Source: an uncultured Collinsella sp. (GTDB taxonomy: Bacteria; Actinomycetota; Coriobacteriia; Coriobacteriales; Coriobacteriaceae). From it: a stretch of 64,000 bases of DNA. Below the pieces are notes generated by a model. That model did no database searches, was not told where the DNA came from, and saw only the letters and a list, made by a program, of their open reading frames with translations. The position numbers and the translations under genes are program-made. Where the stretch lies: positions 124,001 through 188,000 of the forward strand of contig CATYZE010000001.1 in assembly GCA_958415525.1 (NCBI GenBank), in the 5' to 3' direction. This document shows, one piece after another, positions 1 through 7,625 of the stretch (position 1 is its first letter; each line of letters starts with the position of its first letter).

Positions 1-414
1 TCGCTCAAGCGGCTCGAGCAGGTACGCGACACGCAGTATTTCTCGCGCTTTGGCATTTTGGACAAGAACCCTGCGTCCGGCATGGTCGTGCTGAAGGACA
101 CGCGCACCGACCGTCGCTTTGATGTCTACGACCCGCATATCGTGCAAAAGGAGCATTGGAGCGACGGCGCGATTGCGGTGCGCCTCGCCTGCGTCGACGA
201 TGTCTGGCTGGCGGCGGGACAGCTCTATCTGTATGACATCGCGCGCCTGAACGACACGGCGGTCGACGGGCCGGGTGCGGTGCATCCGGAGGACCTGCAG
301 GATGGCTTTGACACCTCGTGCATCAGCTTCTTCTTGCGGCTGGTCCGCGACATCATGGGTGCCCAGGGGCGGTACGTAAGGTCGCTCAACATCTACGAGC
401 AGGAGTGGGAGTAG
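1..414 (+). CDS. C-terminal end of an unrecognised protein (partial)
   Basis: The reading frame is open from the first base and ends with TAG at 412-414, so only the last 137 residues are in the window and the start lies to the left. A TTG at 58 could serve as an internal start, but the frame continues upstream without a stop and the upstream residues read as normal protein. The visible part is mixed charged and hydrophobic with no membrane segment, no signal peptide and no metal motif. I do not recognise the family. It is followed at 451 by the first of the 57-nt hairpin arrays. Confidence 0.6.
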   Translation, partial: SLKRLEQVRDTQYFSRFGILDKNPASGMVVLKDTRTDRRFDVYDPHIVQKEHWSDGAIAVRLACVDDVWLAAGQLYLYDIARLNDTAVDGPGAVHPEDLQDGFDTSCISFFLRLVRDIMGAQGRYVRSLNIYEQEWE

Positions 415-450
415 GGGGTGTGACTGGTGTCGCCTTACTGCCCTGACTTT

Positions 451-747
451 GTCTCAATCTGTAACGTTTAGGGACAAAAAACCGGTCTACCTGTTACAGA
501 TCGAGACGAACGCTTGGGCGCCGCTGGTTTGTCTAAATCTGTAACGTTTGGGGGGCTGGAGAACGTCTAACTGTTACAGAACGAGACGTTTGGCACCTGG
601 TTGGGGGAATGTCTCAATCTGTAACATCTACAGACCCAAATTCGACCTACCTGTTACAGATTGAGACGGAAGGTTGGCGGCTGCCGAAAGATCTTGTTCT
701 GTAACAACTAGAGGCTCAAAGACTGTCTTCCTGTTACAGATCAAGAC
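451..747. repeat. Array 1: four 57-nt inverted-repeat units
   Basis: Four units lie at 451-507, 531-587, 611-667 and 691-747. Each has a 15-nt left arm (consensus GTCTCRATCTGTAAC), a 27-nt middle and a 15-nt right arm (GTTACAGATYGAGAC), and each can fold into a hairpin. Unit starts are exactly 80 nt apart and the spacers between units are 23 nt. The middles begin with a loose RTYTAGRGG-like block and three of the four end in CCT, but their centres differ, as do the spacers. The array fills the whole gap between the truncated first gene and the nuclease-like gene, whose ribosome-binding site starts about 10 nt after the last unit. Confidence 0.9.
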
Positions 748-773
748 ATTTGTCAGCGGAGGCAACGGTGACG

Positions 774-1844
774 ATGGTCCATTTGTCTGACGTGGTGGTG
801 ATGAAAGTGCCTAATACCGTTCTCAAACACAAACATGCGACTCGCAACACGTTGGCGCGGAATAGGATGCTCGCGCGGCTCACGGAGACGGCCAAGCAAG
901 GTGCGCTGCTCGCAACGCATGACAATACCGAGCTCATGTGGCTGCGACGCCATGTTGGAACCGACGATATCGCGGAGCCCGAGCCGTGCCTGTTCTGTTT
1001 TCAGCATGATTGGGATGCGCTGACGCCGACGGAGCGAGCGCTGCGGGCCATCAAAGGGCTTGCGGAGTTTCATCCCGATTGGGCGTTTTGGGGCTATGAC
1101 GCGGCACTTTTGTGGGGTCTGGAGGTGCCGAATGATCTGCTTGGGCCACGATATCTTGTTAAGACAGGTTGCTCGGTGCCGCTGAGTGCAGGATGTCGGC
1201 TGTTGCGTCCGCAGGCGGCGGGCGCACTTGAACAAGTCGACGGCGTGCGGGTGACGTCGTTTTGGCGCACGGTGGAGGATTGCCTACTGCGTGCGCCGTT
1301 CTCCTACGGGTTGGCGATTGCCGATTCTGCACTGCGGGCGAAAGGCGTATCACGTGGGGATTTGTGCGAGCGCCTCCGCGCCGATTGCGAGGGCAGGCGA
1401 GGGTATCGCAGGGCACAGGTGATTGCGTCGTATGCGGACGGGCTGTCTGAAAACGGCGGCGAGTCTCGGTTCCGAGCATTCTTTATTGCGTACGGCTTTC
1501 CGGTTCCGGAGCTGCAGGTGGAGTTTCGCGACCCGCTCGATCCGAGCCAGGTGTTTCGCGTCGACTATTTTTGGCGGCTCGAGGACGGGACGTGTGTCAT
1601 CGGCGAGCTCGACGGAAAGGGGAAGTACACCTTGCAGAGCGGCGAGGGTCGGGAGTCGGTTGACCCATTCGTGGCAGAGCGTCAGCGGGAATCTCATCTG
1701 ACAATGCTCGGGCATAAGGTGCTTCGGTTTACGTTTAACGAACTCAAAGGCCCGGGGAAGCTAGTCGAGAAAATGAGGCTGGCGGGTATTCCTCGGCAGG
1801 TTGAATTGGCTGAGGAGTGGAGATGCCAGTGGTATGGGCGCTGA
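774..1844 (+). CDS. Nuclease-like protein with C-terminal PD-(D/E)XK (DUF559/Vsr-like) fold
   Basis: 356 residues. The C-terminal third has the layout of DUF559/Vsr-like PD-(D/E)XK nucleases: Asp264 in VDYFW, then Glu278, Asp280 and Lys282 in GELDGKGKY, followed by an R-x-x-x-L stretch and LGHKVLRFTFNEL. The N-terminal two thirds resemble the winged-helix/AbiEi-antitoxin-like region often joined to DUF559 in actinobacteria; that part is weaker inference. The start is uncertain: GGAGG at 758-762 is 5 nt from a GTG at 768 and 11 nt from ATG 774. No toxin partner is adjacent. The gene is bracketed by hairpin arrays 1 and 2, which suggests it moves or is regulated with them. Its product could act in DNA repair or defence; the substrate is unknown. 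Confidence 0.6.
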   Translation: MVHLSDVVVMKVPNTVLKHKHATRNTLARNRMLARLTETAKQGALLATHDNTELMWLRRHVGTDDIAEPEPCLFCFQHDWDALTPTERALRAIKGLAEFHPDWAFWGYDAALLWGLEVPNDLLGPRYLVKTGCSVPLSAGCRLLRPQAAGALEQVDGVRVTSFWRTVEDCLLRAPFSYGLAIADSALRAKGVSRGDLCERLRADCEGRRGYRRAQVIASYADGLSENGGESRFRAFFIAYGFPVPELQVEFRDPLDPSQVFRVDYFWRLEDGTCVIGELDGKGKYTLQSGEGRESVDPFVAERQRESHLTMLGHKVLRFTFNELKGPGKLVEKMRLAGIPRQVELAEEWRCQWYGR

Positions 1845-1852
1845 GAGGTTTT

Positions 1853-1990
1853 GTCTCGATCTGTAACGTTTAGAGGCTGTTTGAGCTCGTAATTGTTACA
1901 GATCGAGACAAGCCGGTGAAACGTCGACCGAATGTCTCGATCTGTAACATCAAGGGGCCTAATAACCCTGTACCTGTTACAGATCGAGAC
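1853..1990. repeat. Array 2: two 57-nt inverted-repeat units
   Basis: Units at 1853-1909 and 1934-1990, starts 81 nt apart, spacer 24 nt. Both have perfect 15-nt arms, GTCTCGATCTGTAAC and GTTACAGATCGAGAC. The array begins 8 nt after the stop codon of the nuclease-like gene. Position could allow a terminator role, but there is no U-tract after either hairpin. Confidence 0.9.
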
Positions 1991-2140
1991 ATTTCCCTGG
2001 TGTCGCTGGGGTGGGACTGCAACGTGTTCCGTCTCCCCACATCCCCTCTTCCTTCCGTTAACCGATATGCTCGACTTTAGGTCGCTGCATTAGGTGATAA
2101 TGGACAAATGTTCAAGTTAATCGTGAGGGAGGAGCTCGAT

Positions 2141-3511
2141 ATGGCGTCTGCCGATCGTTCCACGTTGTTTATCAATGCGACCATTCTGGATGGTTCGGAG
2201 CATATGGAGCCGCAACCCGATATGGCCGTGACTGTTGAGTGCGGCGTCATCACCTGGATGGGGCCGAGTGCTGTGGCGCAGGCGCCCGCGGGTGCCGAGG
2301 TTATCGACCTGGGTGGTGCGTATCTCATGCCCGGTCTCATCAATATGCACGTGCACCTGTGCGGCTCGGGCAAGCCTGTCTCGGCCGGCGATGCGGGAGC
2401 GCTGATGAAGAAACTCGATAATCCCGTGGGGCGCGCCATCGTGCGCCGCATCCTCAAGGGCAGTGCCCAGCAGCAGCTGGCAAGCGGCGTGACCACGGTG
2501 CGCGGCGCGGGCGACCCGCTGTTTGCCGACATTGCCGTGCGCGACGCTATCGACGCCGGCAAGTATCAGGGTCCGCTCCTGGTGGCGCCGGGAACGGGCG
2601 TCACGGTGCCGGGCGGCCATGGCGCGGGCTTGTTCGCCCAGGTGGCCAACAGCCCCGTCGAGGCAGCCGAGCAGGTGAGAGACCTGTATGCGCGCGGCGC
2701 CGACGTCATTAAGCTGTTCGTAACGGGCGGTGTGTTCGATGCGACCGAGGTGGGCGAGCCGGGCGTGCTGCGTATGCCGGTGGAGGTTGCCGCGGCGGCG
2801 TGCAAGGCGGCGCACGAGGTGGGCCTGCCGGTTATGGCTCATGTCGAGAGCACCGAGGGCGTGAAGGCCGCGCTTGAGGCCGGGGTCGACACGATCGAGC
2901 ACGGTGCCCCGATGACGCCCGAGATCCTGGAGCTGTACCGTGGCGCCGCGGGCACGCAGCTCGAGGGACGTGCGCCCAGCGTTACCTGCACTATCAGCCC
3001 GGCGCTGCCGTTTGTGTTGCTCGATCCGGAGAAGACCCATTCGACTGACACGCAAAAGAAGAACGGCGACATCGTGTGCTCGGGCATTATCGAGAGTGCT
3101 CGTGCGGCGCTGGAAGCTGGCGTTAAGGTGGGCCTTGGCACAGATTCGAGCTGCCCGTTCGTGACGCAGTACGACATGTGGCGTGAGGTGGCCTATTTTG
3201 CCAAGTACGTGGGCGTGAGCAACGCCTTTGCGCTGCATACGGCCACGCAGGTCAATGCCGAGCTCCTGGGGCTGGGCGGCGAGACCGGTACGATCGAGTG
3301 CGGCAAGGCCGCCGATATCCTGGCGACGCGCAAGAATCCGCTCGATGACCTGTGCGCTCTGCGTGAGCCGATACATGTGATGTGTCGCGGTGATCTGGTA
3401 CGCAAGCTCAAGGTGAAGCGTATTCCCGAGGTGGACGCCGAGCTCGACGCGATTATGGCCATGCCTGCTGAAGCGCTGGCTGAGGAGCTGGCCCGCGACG
3501 GTGTGGCGTAG
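2141..3511 (+). CDS. Metal-dependent amidohydrolase (imidazolonepropionase/prolidase-like)
   Basis: 456 residues. Cytoplasmic TIM-barrel amidohydrolase: the metal-binding HxH is His70/His72 in NMHVHL, Lys191 in DVIKLF is the probable carboxylated lysine bridging two metals, His234 (MAHVES) and His254 (IEHGA) are the later metal ligands and Asp335 (GTDSS) is the catalytic aspartate. This set matches the HutI-related subgroup that includes Xaa-Pro and Xaa-Lys dipeptidases, so peptide or cyclic amide hydrolysis is likely, but the substrate cannot be read from sequence. The ATG at 2141 was chosen over 2108 because GGGAGGAG lies 6-8 nt ahead of it. Single-gene unit ending at a strong terminator. 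Confidence 0.85.
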   Translation: MASADRSTLFINATILDGSEHMEPQPDMAVTVECGVITWMGPSAVAQAPAGAEVIDLGGAYLMPGLINMHVHLCGSGKPVSAGDAGALMKKLDNPVGRAIVRRILKGSAQQQLASGVTTVRGAGDPLFADIAVRDAIDAGKYQGPLLVAPGTGVTVPGGHGAGLFAQVANSPVEAAEQVRDLYARGADVIKLFVTGGVFDATEVGEPGVLRMPVEVAAAACKAAHEVGLPVMAHVESTEGVKAALEAGVDTIEHGAPMTPEILELYRGAAGTQLEGRAPSVTCTISPALPFVLLDPEKTHSTDTQKKNGDIVCSGIIESARAALEAGVKVGLGTDSSCPFVTQYDMWREVAYFAKYVGVSNAFALHTATQVNAELLGLGGETGTIECGKAADILATRKNPLDDLCALREPIHVMCRGDLVRKLKVKRIPEVDAELDAIMAMPAEALAEELARDGVA

Positions 3512-3544
3512 ATGTGACAAAGGTGCAGCTCCGTTGCCGCATAC

Positions 3545-3582
3545 AAAAAGCCGAGGTCTCAACACGAGGCCTCGGCTTTTTT
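3545..3582 (+). terminator. Rho-independent terminator of the amidohydrolase gene
   Basis: Stem AAAAAGCCGAGG (3545-3556) pairs with CCTCGGCTTTTTT (3570-3582), giving a GC-rich hairpin directly followed by a T-run. Confidence 0.9.
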
Positions 3583-3604
3583 ATCGAACAAATACTTAAG
3601 ATTT

Positions 3605-3633
3605 GGGACAAGCAAACCTGATTAATTTGTCCC
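3605..3633. repeat. Short inverted repeat GGGACAA/TTGTCCC
   Basis: GGGACAA at 3605-3611 pairs with TTGTCCC at 3627-3633 across a 15-nt loop. It lies between convergent genes, just past the terminator at 3545. The stem motif recalls the GGGACA-containing palindromes elsewhere in the window. Confidence 0.5.
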
Positions 3634-3644
3634 GCGTGCGGGCG

Positions 3645-4118
3645 CTAGGAGCGGGTTTCCATCTTGGCGTGGCACTTGGGACAGGTGACGCGGATCTTGC
3701 CCTTGCCCTTGGGGACGGAGAGCATCTGGCCGCAGTTGGGGCACTTGAGGTATGCCGTGGTCTTGCGACCCTTCCACATCTTCTTGGCCGTGCGCTTGGC
3801 ACGCTCAAAGTCTTCCTTACTGGTGCCGGCTGCGCGTGAGGTGCTGGCCGCTGCAGTTCCACCGCCCAAGCTGGCGACGAACTTGCCCAAGCCGGGGACG
3901 TTCGCGGTCGCGGCGACAAAGGCCTCGTTCTCCTTGCGACGTGTGTCGATGTTTTTGGACAGGCCGCGCAGCACGCCAATCACGATTACGGCGATGGCAA
4001 TCCAGCTGAGCCACTGGATACGAGCCATCGATCCGATCATCGCGATGACAATGCCGGCAAAACCCATCACGATGGTGAGTTCATCGGCACCATTGCGACC
4101 CTTCATAAAGTCATTCAT
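3645..4118 (-). CDS. Membrane protein with C-terminal zinc ribbon
   Basis: 157 residues. Two hydrophobic helices sit near the N-terminus (about residues 14-30 and 34-52), followed by a basic linker of about 60 residues and a C-terminal zinc ribbon with two CxxC pairs, KCPNCGQ and TCPKCHA. The zinc ribbon is probably cytosolic. No enzyme motif is present; such proteins are usually annotated as hypothetical. The internal ATG at 4118 has AAAGG eight bases upstream, a better start than the ATG at 4148. It lies downstream of csoR on the same strand, separated by 147 nt that contain nested hairpins, so it is probably a separate unit. Confidence 0.65.
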   Translation of the reverse strand: MNDFMKGRNGADELTIVMGFAGIVIAMIGSMARIQWLSWIAIAVIVIGVLRGLSKNIDTRRKENEAFVAATANVPGLGKFVASLGGGTAAASTSRAAGTSKEDFERAKRTAKKMWKGRKTTAYLKCPNCGQMLSVPKGKGKIRVTCPKCHAKMETRS

Positions 4119-4172
4119 GCAAATTGCCTTTCGTTCGATATGCTGCACGCCTTTATACCCGATTTAGAGCAA

Positions 4173-4255
4173 GGGGGACAGGTCAATCTGCACCAATGTG
4201 GTGCAAATGAACTGCGTCCCCGATACACCAAGATGGTGCAAAGCAGTCTGTCCCC
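4173..4255. repeat. Nested inverted repeats between csoR and the zinc-ribbon gene
   Basis: Outer arms GGGGACAG (4174-4181) and CTGTCCCC (4248-4255) enclose a hairpin GCACCA-atg-TGGTGC (4190-4204) and a second CACCA-aga-TGGTG (4226-4238). On the minus strand it lies after csoR and could end that transcript, but no T-run is seen. Confidence 0.6.
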
Positions 4256-4265
4256 AATGTCCCAA

Positions 4266-4538
4266 TTACTTGGAGAGCTTGTCGACGACGCGTTCGATCT
4301 CGGCGAGCTTGGCGGCTTTGAGGTCCTCGTCGCCCGATTCGATTGCCGAAGTCACGCAGCCCTCGATATGCGCCTTGAGCACGTCGGCGTTGATGCGCGC
4401 AATGAGCGCCTGCGTTGCCATGAGCTGCGTGGAAATATCGACGCAGTAGCGGTCCTCCTCGACCATCCGCAGGATGCCGTCGATCTGACCGCGTGCCGTC
4501 TTGAGCATGCGGGTCACCGATTTATGGTCTGCCATCAT
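4266..4538 (-). CDS. csoR: CsoR-type copper-sensing repressor
   Basis: 90 residues, the usual CsoR/RcnR/FrmR size, all helical with no HTH. The Cu(I) ligands of CsoR are present as Cys32 (RYCVDI), His57 and Cys61 (KAHIEGC), the C-H-C set that distinguishes CsoR from nickel and formaldehyde sensors. Known family behaviour: apo-CsoR binds a GC-rich palindrome and releases it on binding Cu(I). Last gene of a leftward operon after copA and copZ. The operon promoter carries a matching palindrome at 7353-7367, so autoregulation is likely. GAGGA lies 6 nt ahead of the ATG at 4538; a second ATG follows at 4535. Confidence 0.92.
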   Translation of the reverse strand: MMADHKSVTRMLKTARGQIDGILRMVEEDRYCVDISTQLMATQALIARINADVLKAHIEGCVTSAIESGDEDLKAAKLAEIERVVDKLSK

Positions 4539-4576
4539 GGCGGGTCCTCGTTTCTGGTCGGGGTGCGCGTGGGTCG

Positions 4577-4798
4577 TTACGCGGCGGTTACGGACAGGGC
4601 GTGGAACTTCTCGCCGGCGCCCTCGACGGTGGCAGCGAGCTGCTCGGCGGTCACGGTGTCGGCACACTCCACCTGGACGGTCTGGGTCTCGTGATCGGCG
4701 TCGGCGTCGGTCACGCCGGCAACGTTGAGCAGTGCCGTCTCGACAGTAGCGTCGCAGTGGCCGCACATAAGGCCGGAAGTCTTGATTGTGTATCGCAT
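4577..4798 (-). CDS. copZ: CopZ-like copper chaperone (HMA domain)
   Basis: 73 residues, a single heavy-metal-associated domain. Cys12 and Cys15 in GLMCGHC form the metal-binding CxxC. The fold (beta-alpha-beta-beta-alpha-beta) fits the length, and the protein should be cytosolic, carrying Cu(I) to CopA or CsoR. AAGGAG lies 7 nt ahead of ATG 4798. It sits between copA (152 nt upstream) and csoR (38 nt downstream) in one leftward operon. Confidence 0.88.
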   Translation of the reverse strand: MRYTIKTSGLMCGHCDATVETALLNVAGVTDADADHETQTVQVECADTVTAEQLAATVEGAGEKFHALSVTAA

Positions 4799-4881
4799 GG
4801 GTGTACTCCTTATCGATTGAGATTATCTGACAGTTTAGTCGTGAACAGCGTCATCTTAAAGGTGCGCTGAGGTGCCCGAGA

Positions 4882-4939
4882 TTGCCCCGAAAGAGGAGCG
4901 AAGCGTACTTGGGTACGCGAGCGACGGTTTGAGGGGCAA
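4882..4939. repeat. Stem-loop in the copA-copZ gap
   Basis: Outer arms TTGCCCC (4882-4888) and GGGGCAA (4933-4939) enclose GCGTAC-ttgg-GTACGC (4903-4918). It lies within the transcribed copA-copZ gap and could stabilise RNA ends or set relative expression. It has no clear T-run on the minus strand. Confidence 0.5.
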
Positions 4940-4950
4940 GGCCGGGTGCA

Positions 4951-7293
4951 TCAGTGCGCCGTCTTGGGCTTAAAGGATTTCAGGCGCAGAGCATTGCTTA
5001 CGACGCACACGCTCGACAGGCTCATGGCCGCGGCGCCGAACATCGGCGAGAGCTGCCAACCGGTGAGGGGGAAGAACACGCCCGCCGCCAGCGGAATGCC
5101 GATGCCGTTGTAGAACAGCGCCCAGAACAGGTCCTGCTTGATGTTGCGGATTGTGGCACGTGACAGCTCGATGGCACGGGCGACGTCCATGAGATCGCTG
5201 CGCATGAGTACCACGTCGGCGCCCTCCTTGGCGATGTCGGCGCCGGTGCCGATAGCAAGGCCCACGTCGGCGCGCGCCAGGGCGGGGGAGTCGTTGATGC
5301 CGTCGCCCACCATGGCGACCTTGCTGCCCGCATCCTGCAGTTCGCGCACGTGGCGCTCCTTGTCGGCGGGGAGGACGTCGGCGATGACCTGTTCGCTGCT
5401 CAGCCCCACGCGGCGGGCGATGGCCTCGGCCGTCACGCGGTTGTCGCCGGTGAGCATGCGCACGTCGACGCCGAGCTTGCGGAGCGCGGCGATGGCCTCG
5501 GCACTCGTTTCTTTGACCTCGTCAGCCACGGCGATGGTGCCGACAAGCTCGCCGTTCTTGGCAAAGAACAGCGGCGTCTTGCCTTCGGCGGCATATTGCT
5601 CGGCAAGACCCGCGGGCACGGTAACGCCCAACTCGTCCATCAGGCGCACGTTGCCGGCTGCGATGACATTCTGCCCCTCGCGTGCCGTAACGCCTCGTCC
5701 GGGCACGGCGGCAAAGTCCTCGACCATGCGCGCGACAATTCCGCGCGCTTCGCACTCGGCCATAATCGCCTCGGCCAGCGGGTGCTCGCTCGAGCGCTCC
5801 AGCGCGGCGGCCAGCTTGAGCAGCGCCTTTTCGCTCATGGCGGGCGAGCCGTCAGCGCGCGTGGCTACCACGATATCGGTCACGGCAGGCTTGCCGCGGG
5901 TGACCGTGCCCGTCTTATCGAGCACCACGGTGCCCACGTTGCGCAGAGTCTCCAGCGCCTCGGCGCTCTTGAACAGAATGCCCATCTCGGCGCCCTTGCC
6001 GGTGCCGACCATAATGGCGACGGGTGTGGCCAGGCCCAGCGCGCACGGGCAGCTGATCACCAGCACGGCGACGGCGGAGGTAAGCGCTTCGTTGATGCTT
6101 CCGGTCAGCACCATCCACGCCACAAAAGTTACGGCAGAGATTGCAAACACCACGGGCACGAACACGCCGGCGACCTTGTCGGCCATGCGGGCGATGGGCG
6201 CCTTGGTGGCGTTGGCGTCCTCGACGAGCTGGATAATCTTGGCGAGCGACGTGTCGGCGCCCACACGCGTGGCGCGGAAGGTAAACGAGCCCGTGCGGTT
6301 GACCGTGGCCGCGTTTACAGTGTCGTCGACGGTCTTCTCCACGGGGATGGACTCGCCGGTCAGCGCACTTTCGTCCACGGCCGAGCTGCCCTCGAGCACC
6401 ACGCCATCGACGGGGATGGACTCGCCGGGGCGCACACGCAGCACCTGGCCGGGCAGAATGGCATCGACGTTGACGGTGGTCTCGCTGCCGTCCTCTGCCA
6501 CGACGGTCGCGGTCTTGGGTGCCAAGTCGATGAGCGCCTCGATAGCGCCGCCGGTCTTGGATTTGCTGCGTGTCTCGAGGTATTTGCCCACGGTGACCAG
6601 CGACAGGATCGTGCCGGCGCTCTCAAAATACAGATTGTCCATGCCTGTCATCATGGCCTCGTGGACCTGACCCGCGGCCAGCTGGTCGGCCATGATAAAC
6701 ATGGCATAGAGTGACCAGGCGATCGACGCGGTGGCGCCGACGGCGATGAGAGCGTCCATGGTCGGCGCGCCGTGCGCGAGCGATTTAAACCCGTTGATAA
6801 AGTACGCGTCGTTGACGTAGACGATGGGGATGAGCAGGACGAGCTCGGTGAGCGCGAGCGTCATGCTGTGGGTATGGTCGGTGAAAATGCCGGGTAGTGG
6901 CCAGCCAAGCATGTGCCCCATGCCTATGTAGAACAGTGGGATGAGGAATACGATCGAGACGATGAGGCGGGTGCGCATGGCGGAGGCGGCGGCCTCCAGC
7001 TTTTTGGTAGGCGACTCCATATGGGCGGCGCCGGACCTGGCTTGCGCACTGCCGTTTGAGCCGGCGGCACCGGTGCCCACATCGACGGGCGAGGCCGAGT
7101 AGCCCGCGCGGTCGACGGCGGTGCAGATATCGTCGGGGGAGACCTGCGCGGGGTCGTAGTCCACCAGCATAGAGCCGGCGAGCAGATTGACCGCGACGCT
7201 TTGGACGCCGTCGAGCTTGCTCACGGCACGGTCCACGTGCGCCTGACAGGCGGCGCATGTCATGCCACCCACATCGAATTTATCTTGAGCCAT
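4951..7293 (-). CDS. copA: Cu(I)-exporting P1B-type ATPase
   Basis: 780 residues. An N-terminal HMA domain carries Cys13/Cys16 in GGMTCAAC. After a linker of about 50 residues come the P1B membrane helices, with the Cu(I) transmembrane signature Cys415-Pro416-Cys417 (ISCPCALG). The catalytic Asp459 is in DKTGT, the HP motif in SSEHPLAEA and the hinge in GDGINDSPALARADVG. These define a CopA-type exporter that removes Cu(I) from the cytosol. ATG 7293 was chosen because AAAGGAGA precedes it by 4-5 nt; the ATG at 7335 has no site. First gene of copA-copZ-csoR, downstream of a CsoR operator. Confidence 0.95.
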   Translation of the reverse strand: MAQDKFDVGGMTCAACQAHVDRAVSKLDGVQSVAVNLLAGSMLVDYDPAQVSPDDICTAVDRAGYSASPVDVGTGAAGSNGSAQARSGAAHMESPTKKLEAAASAMRTRLIVSIVFLIPLFYIGMGHMLGWPLPGIFTDHTHSMTLALTELVLLIPIVYVNDAYFINGFKSLAHGAPTMDALIAVGATASIAWSLYAMFIMADQLAAGQVHEAMMTGMDNLYFESAGTILSLVTVGKYLETRSKSKTGGAIEALIDLAPKTATVVAEDGSETTVNVDAILPGQVLRVRPGESIPVDGVVLEGSSAVDESALTGESIPVEKTVDDTVNAATVNRTGSFTFRATRVGADTSLAKIIQLVEDANATKAPIARMADKVAGVFVPVVFAISAVTFVAWMVLTGSINEALTSAVAVLVISCPCALGLATPVAIMVGTGKGAEMGILFKSAEALETLRNVGTVVLDKTGTVTRGKPAVTDIVVATRADGSPAMSEKALLKLAAALERSSEHPLAEAIMAECEARGIVARMVEDFAAVPGRGVTAREGQNVIAAGNVRLMDELGVTVPAGLAEQYAAEGKTPLFFAKNGELVGTIAVADEVKETSAEAIAALRKLGVDVRMLTGDNRVTAEAIARRVGLSSEQVIADVLPADKERHVRELQDAGSKVAMVGDGINDSPALARADVGLAIGTGADIAKEGADVVLMRSDLMDVARAIELSRATIRNIKQDLFWALFYNGIGIPLAAGVFFPLTGWQLSPMFGAAAMSLSSVCVVSNALRLKSFKPKTAH

Positions 7294-7340
7294 GGCTTCT
7301 CCTTTCTGTGACGTAGTGTCGGAAATGTTAACCATCCGAT

Positions 7341-7371
7341 ACTATACACCCATACCCCCTGGGGGTGTCTA
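7341..7371 (-). promoter_or_regulatory. CsoR operator and probable promoter of the copper operon
   Basis: TACCCCCTGGGGGTG at 7353-7367 is a near-perfect palindrome of the published CsoR operator type (TACCCCCT/AGGGGGTA). Reading leftward, a -10-like TATAGT (7346-7341) and a weak -35-like TAGACA (7371-7366) flank it, so bound CsoR would occlude the promoter. It is 48 nt or more upstream of the copA start. Confidence 0.85.
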
Positions 7372-7446
7372 GTGGAGATGAAAATGTATGGCATTCTGTT
7401 ATTGGTCGAGGTGACAGCCAGTTCGGCGGACCGTAGCCAGTCTAAT

Positions 7447-7583
7447 GTCTCAATCTGTAACATCTAGAGAGGTTTTTGACCCCTTACTGTTACAGATTGA
7501 GATGTTGTCTCGCAGGGTTGGGGTTTGTCTCGATCTGTAACATCTAGACCTGTATCTGCCGAGCTGGTGTTACAGATCGAGAC
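7447..7583. repeat. Array 3: two 57-nt inverted-repeat units
   Basis: Units at 7447-7503 and 7527-7583, starts 80 nt apart, spacer 23 nt. The second has perfect arms. It lies between the copper promoter and the 3' end of the leftward kinase gene. Confidence 0.9.
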
Positions 7584-7625
7584 AATTGCCGGGGAGGGGT
7601 CCCGTCACGGCAAGACGCTCGCCGC

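Noticed and set aside
451..747. CRISPR array
   Set aside because: Repeats are regularly spaced, but they alternate in orientation, the gaps alternate between 27 and 23 nt, and no cas genes are near.
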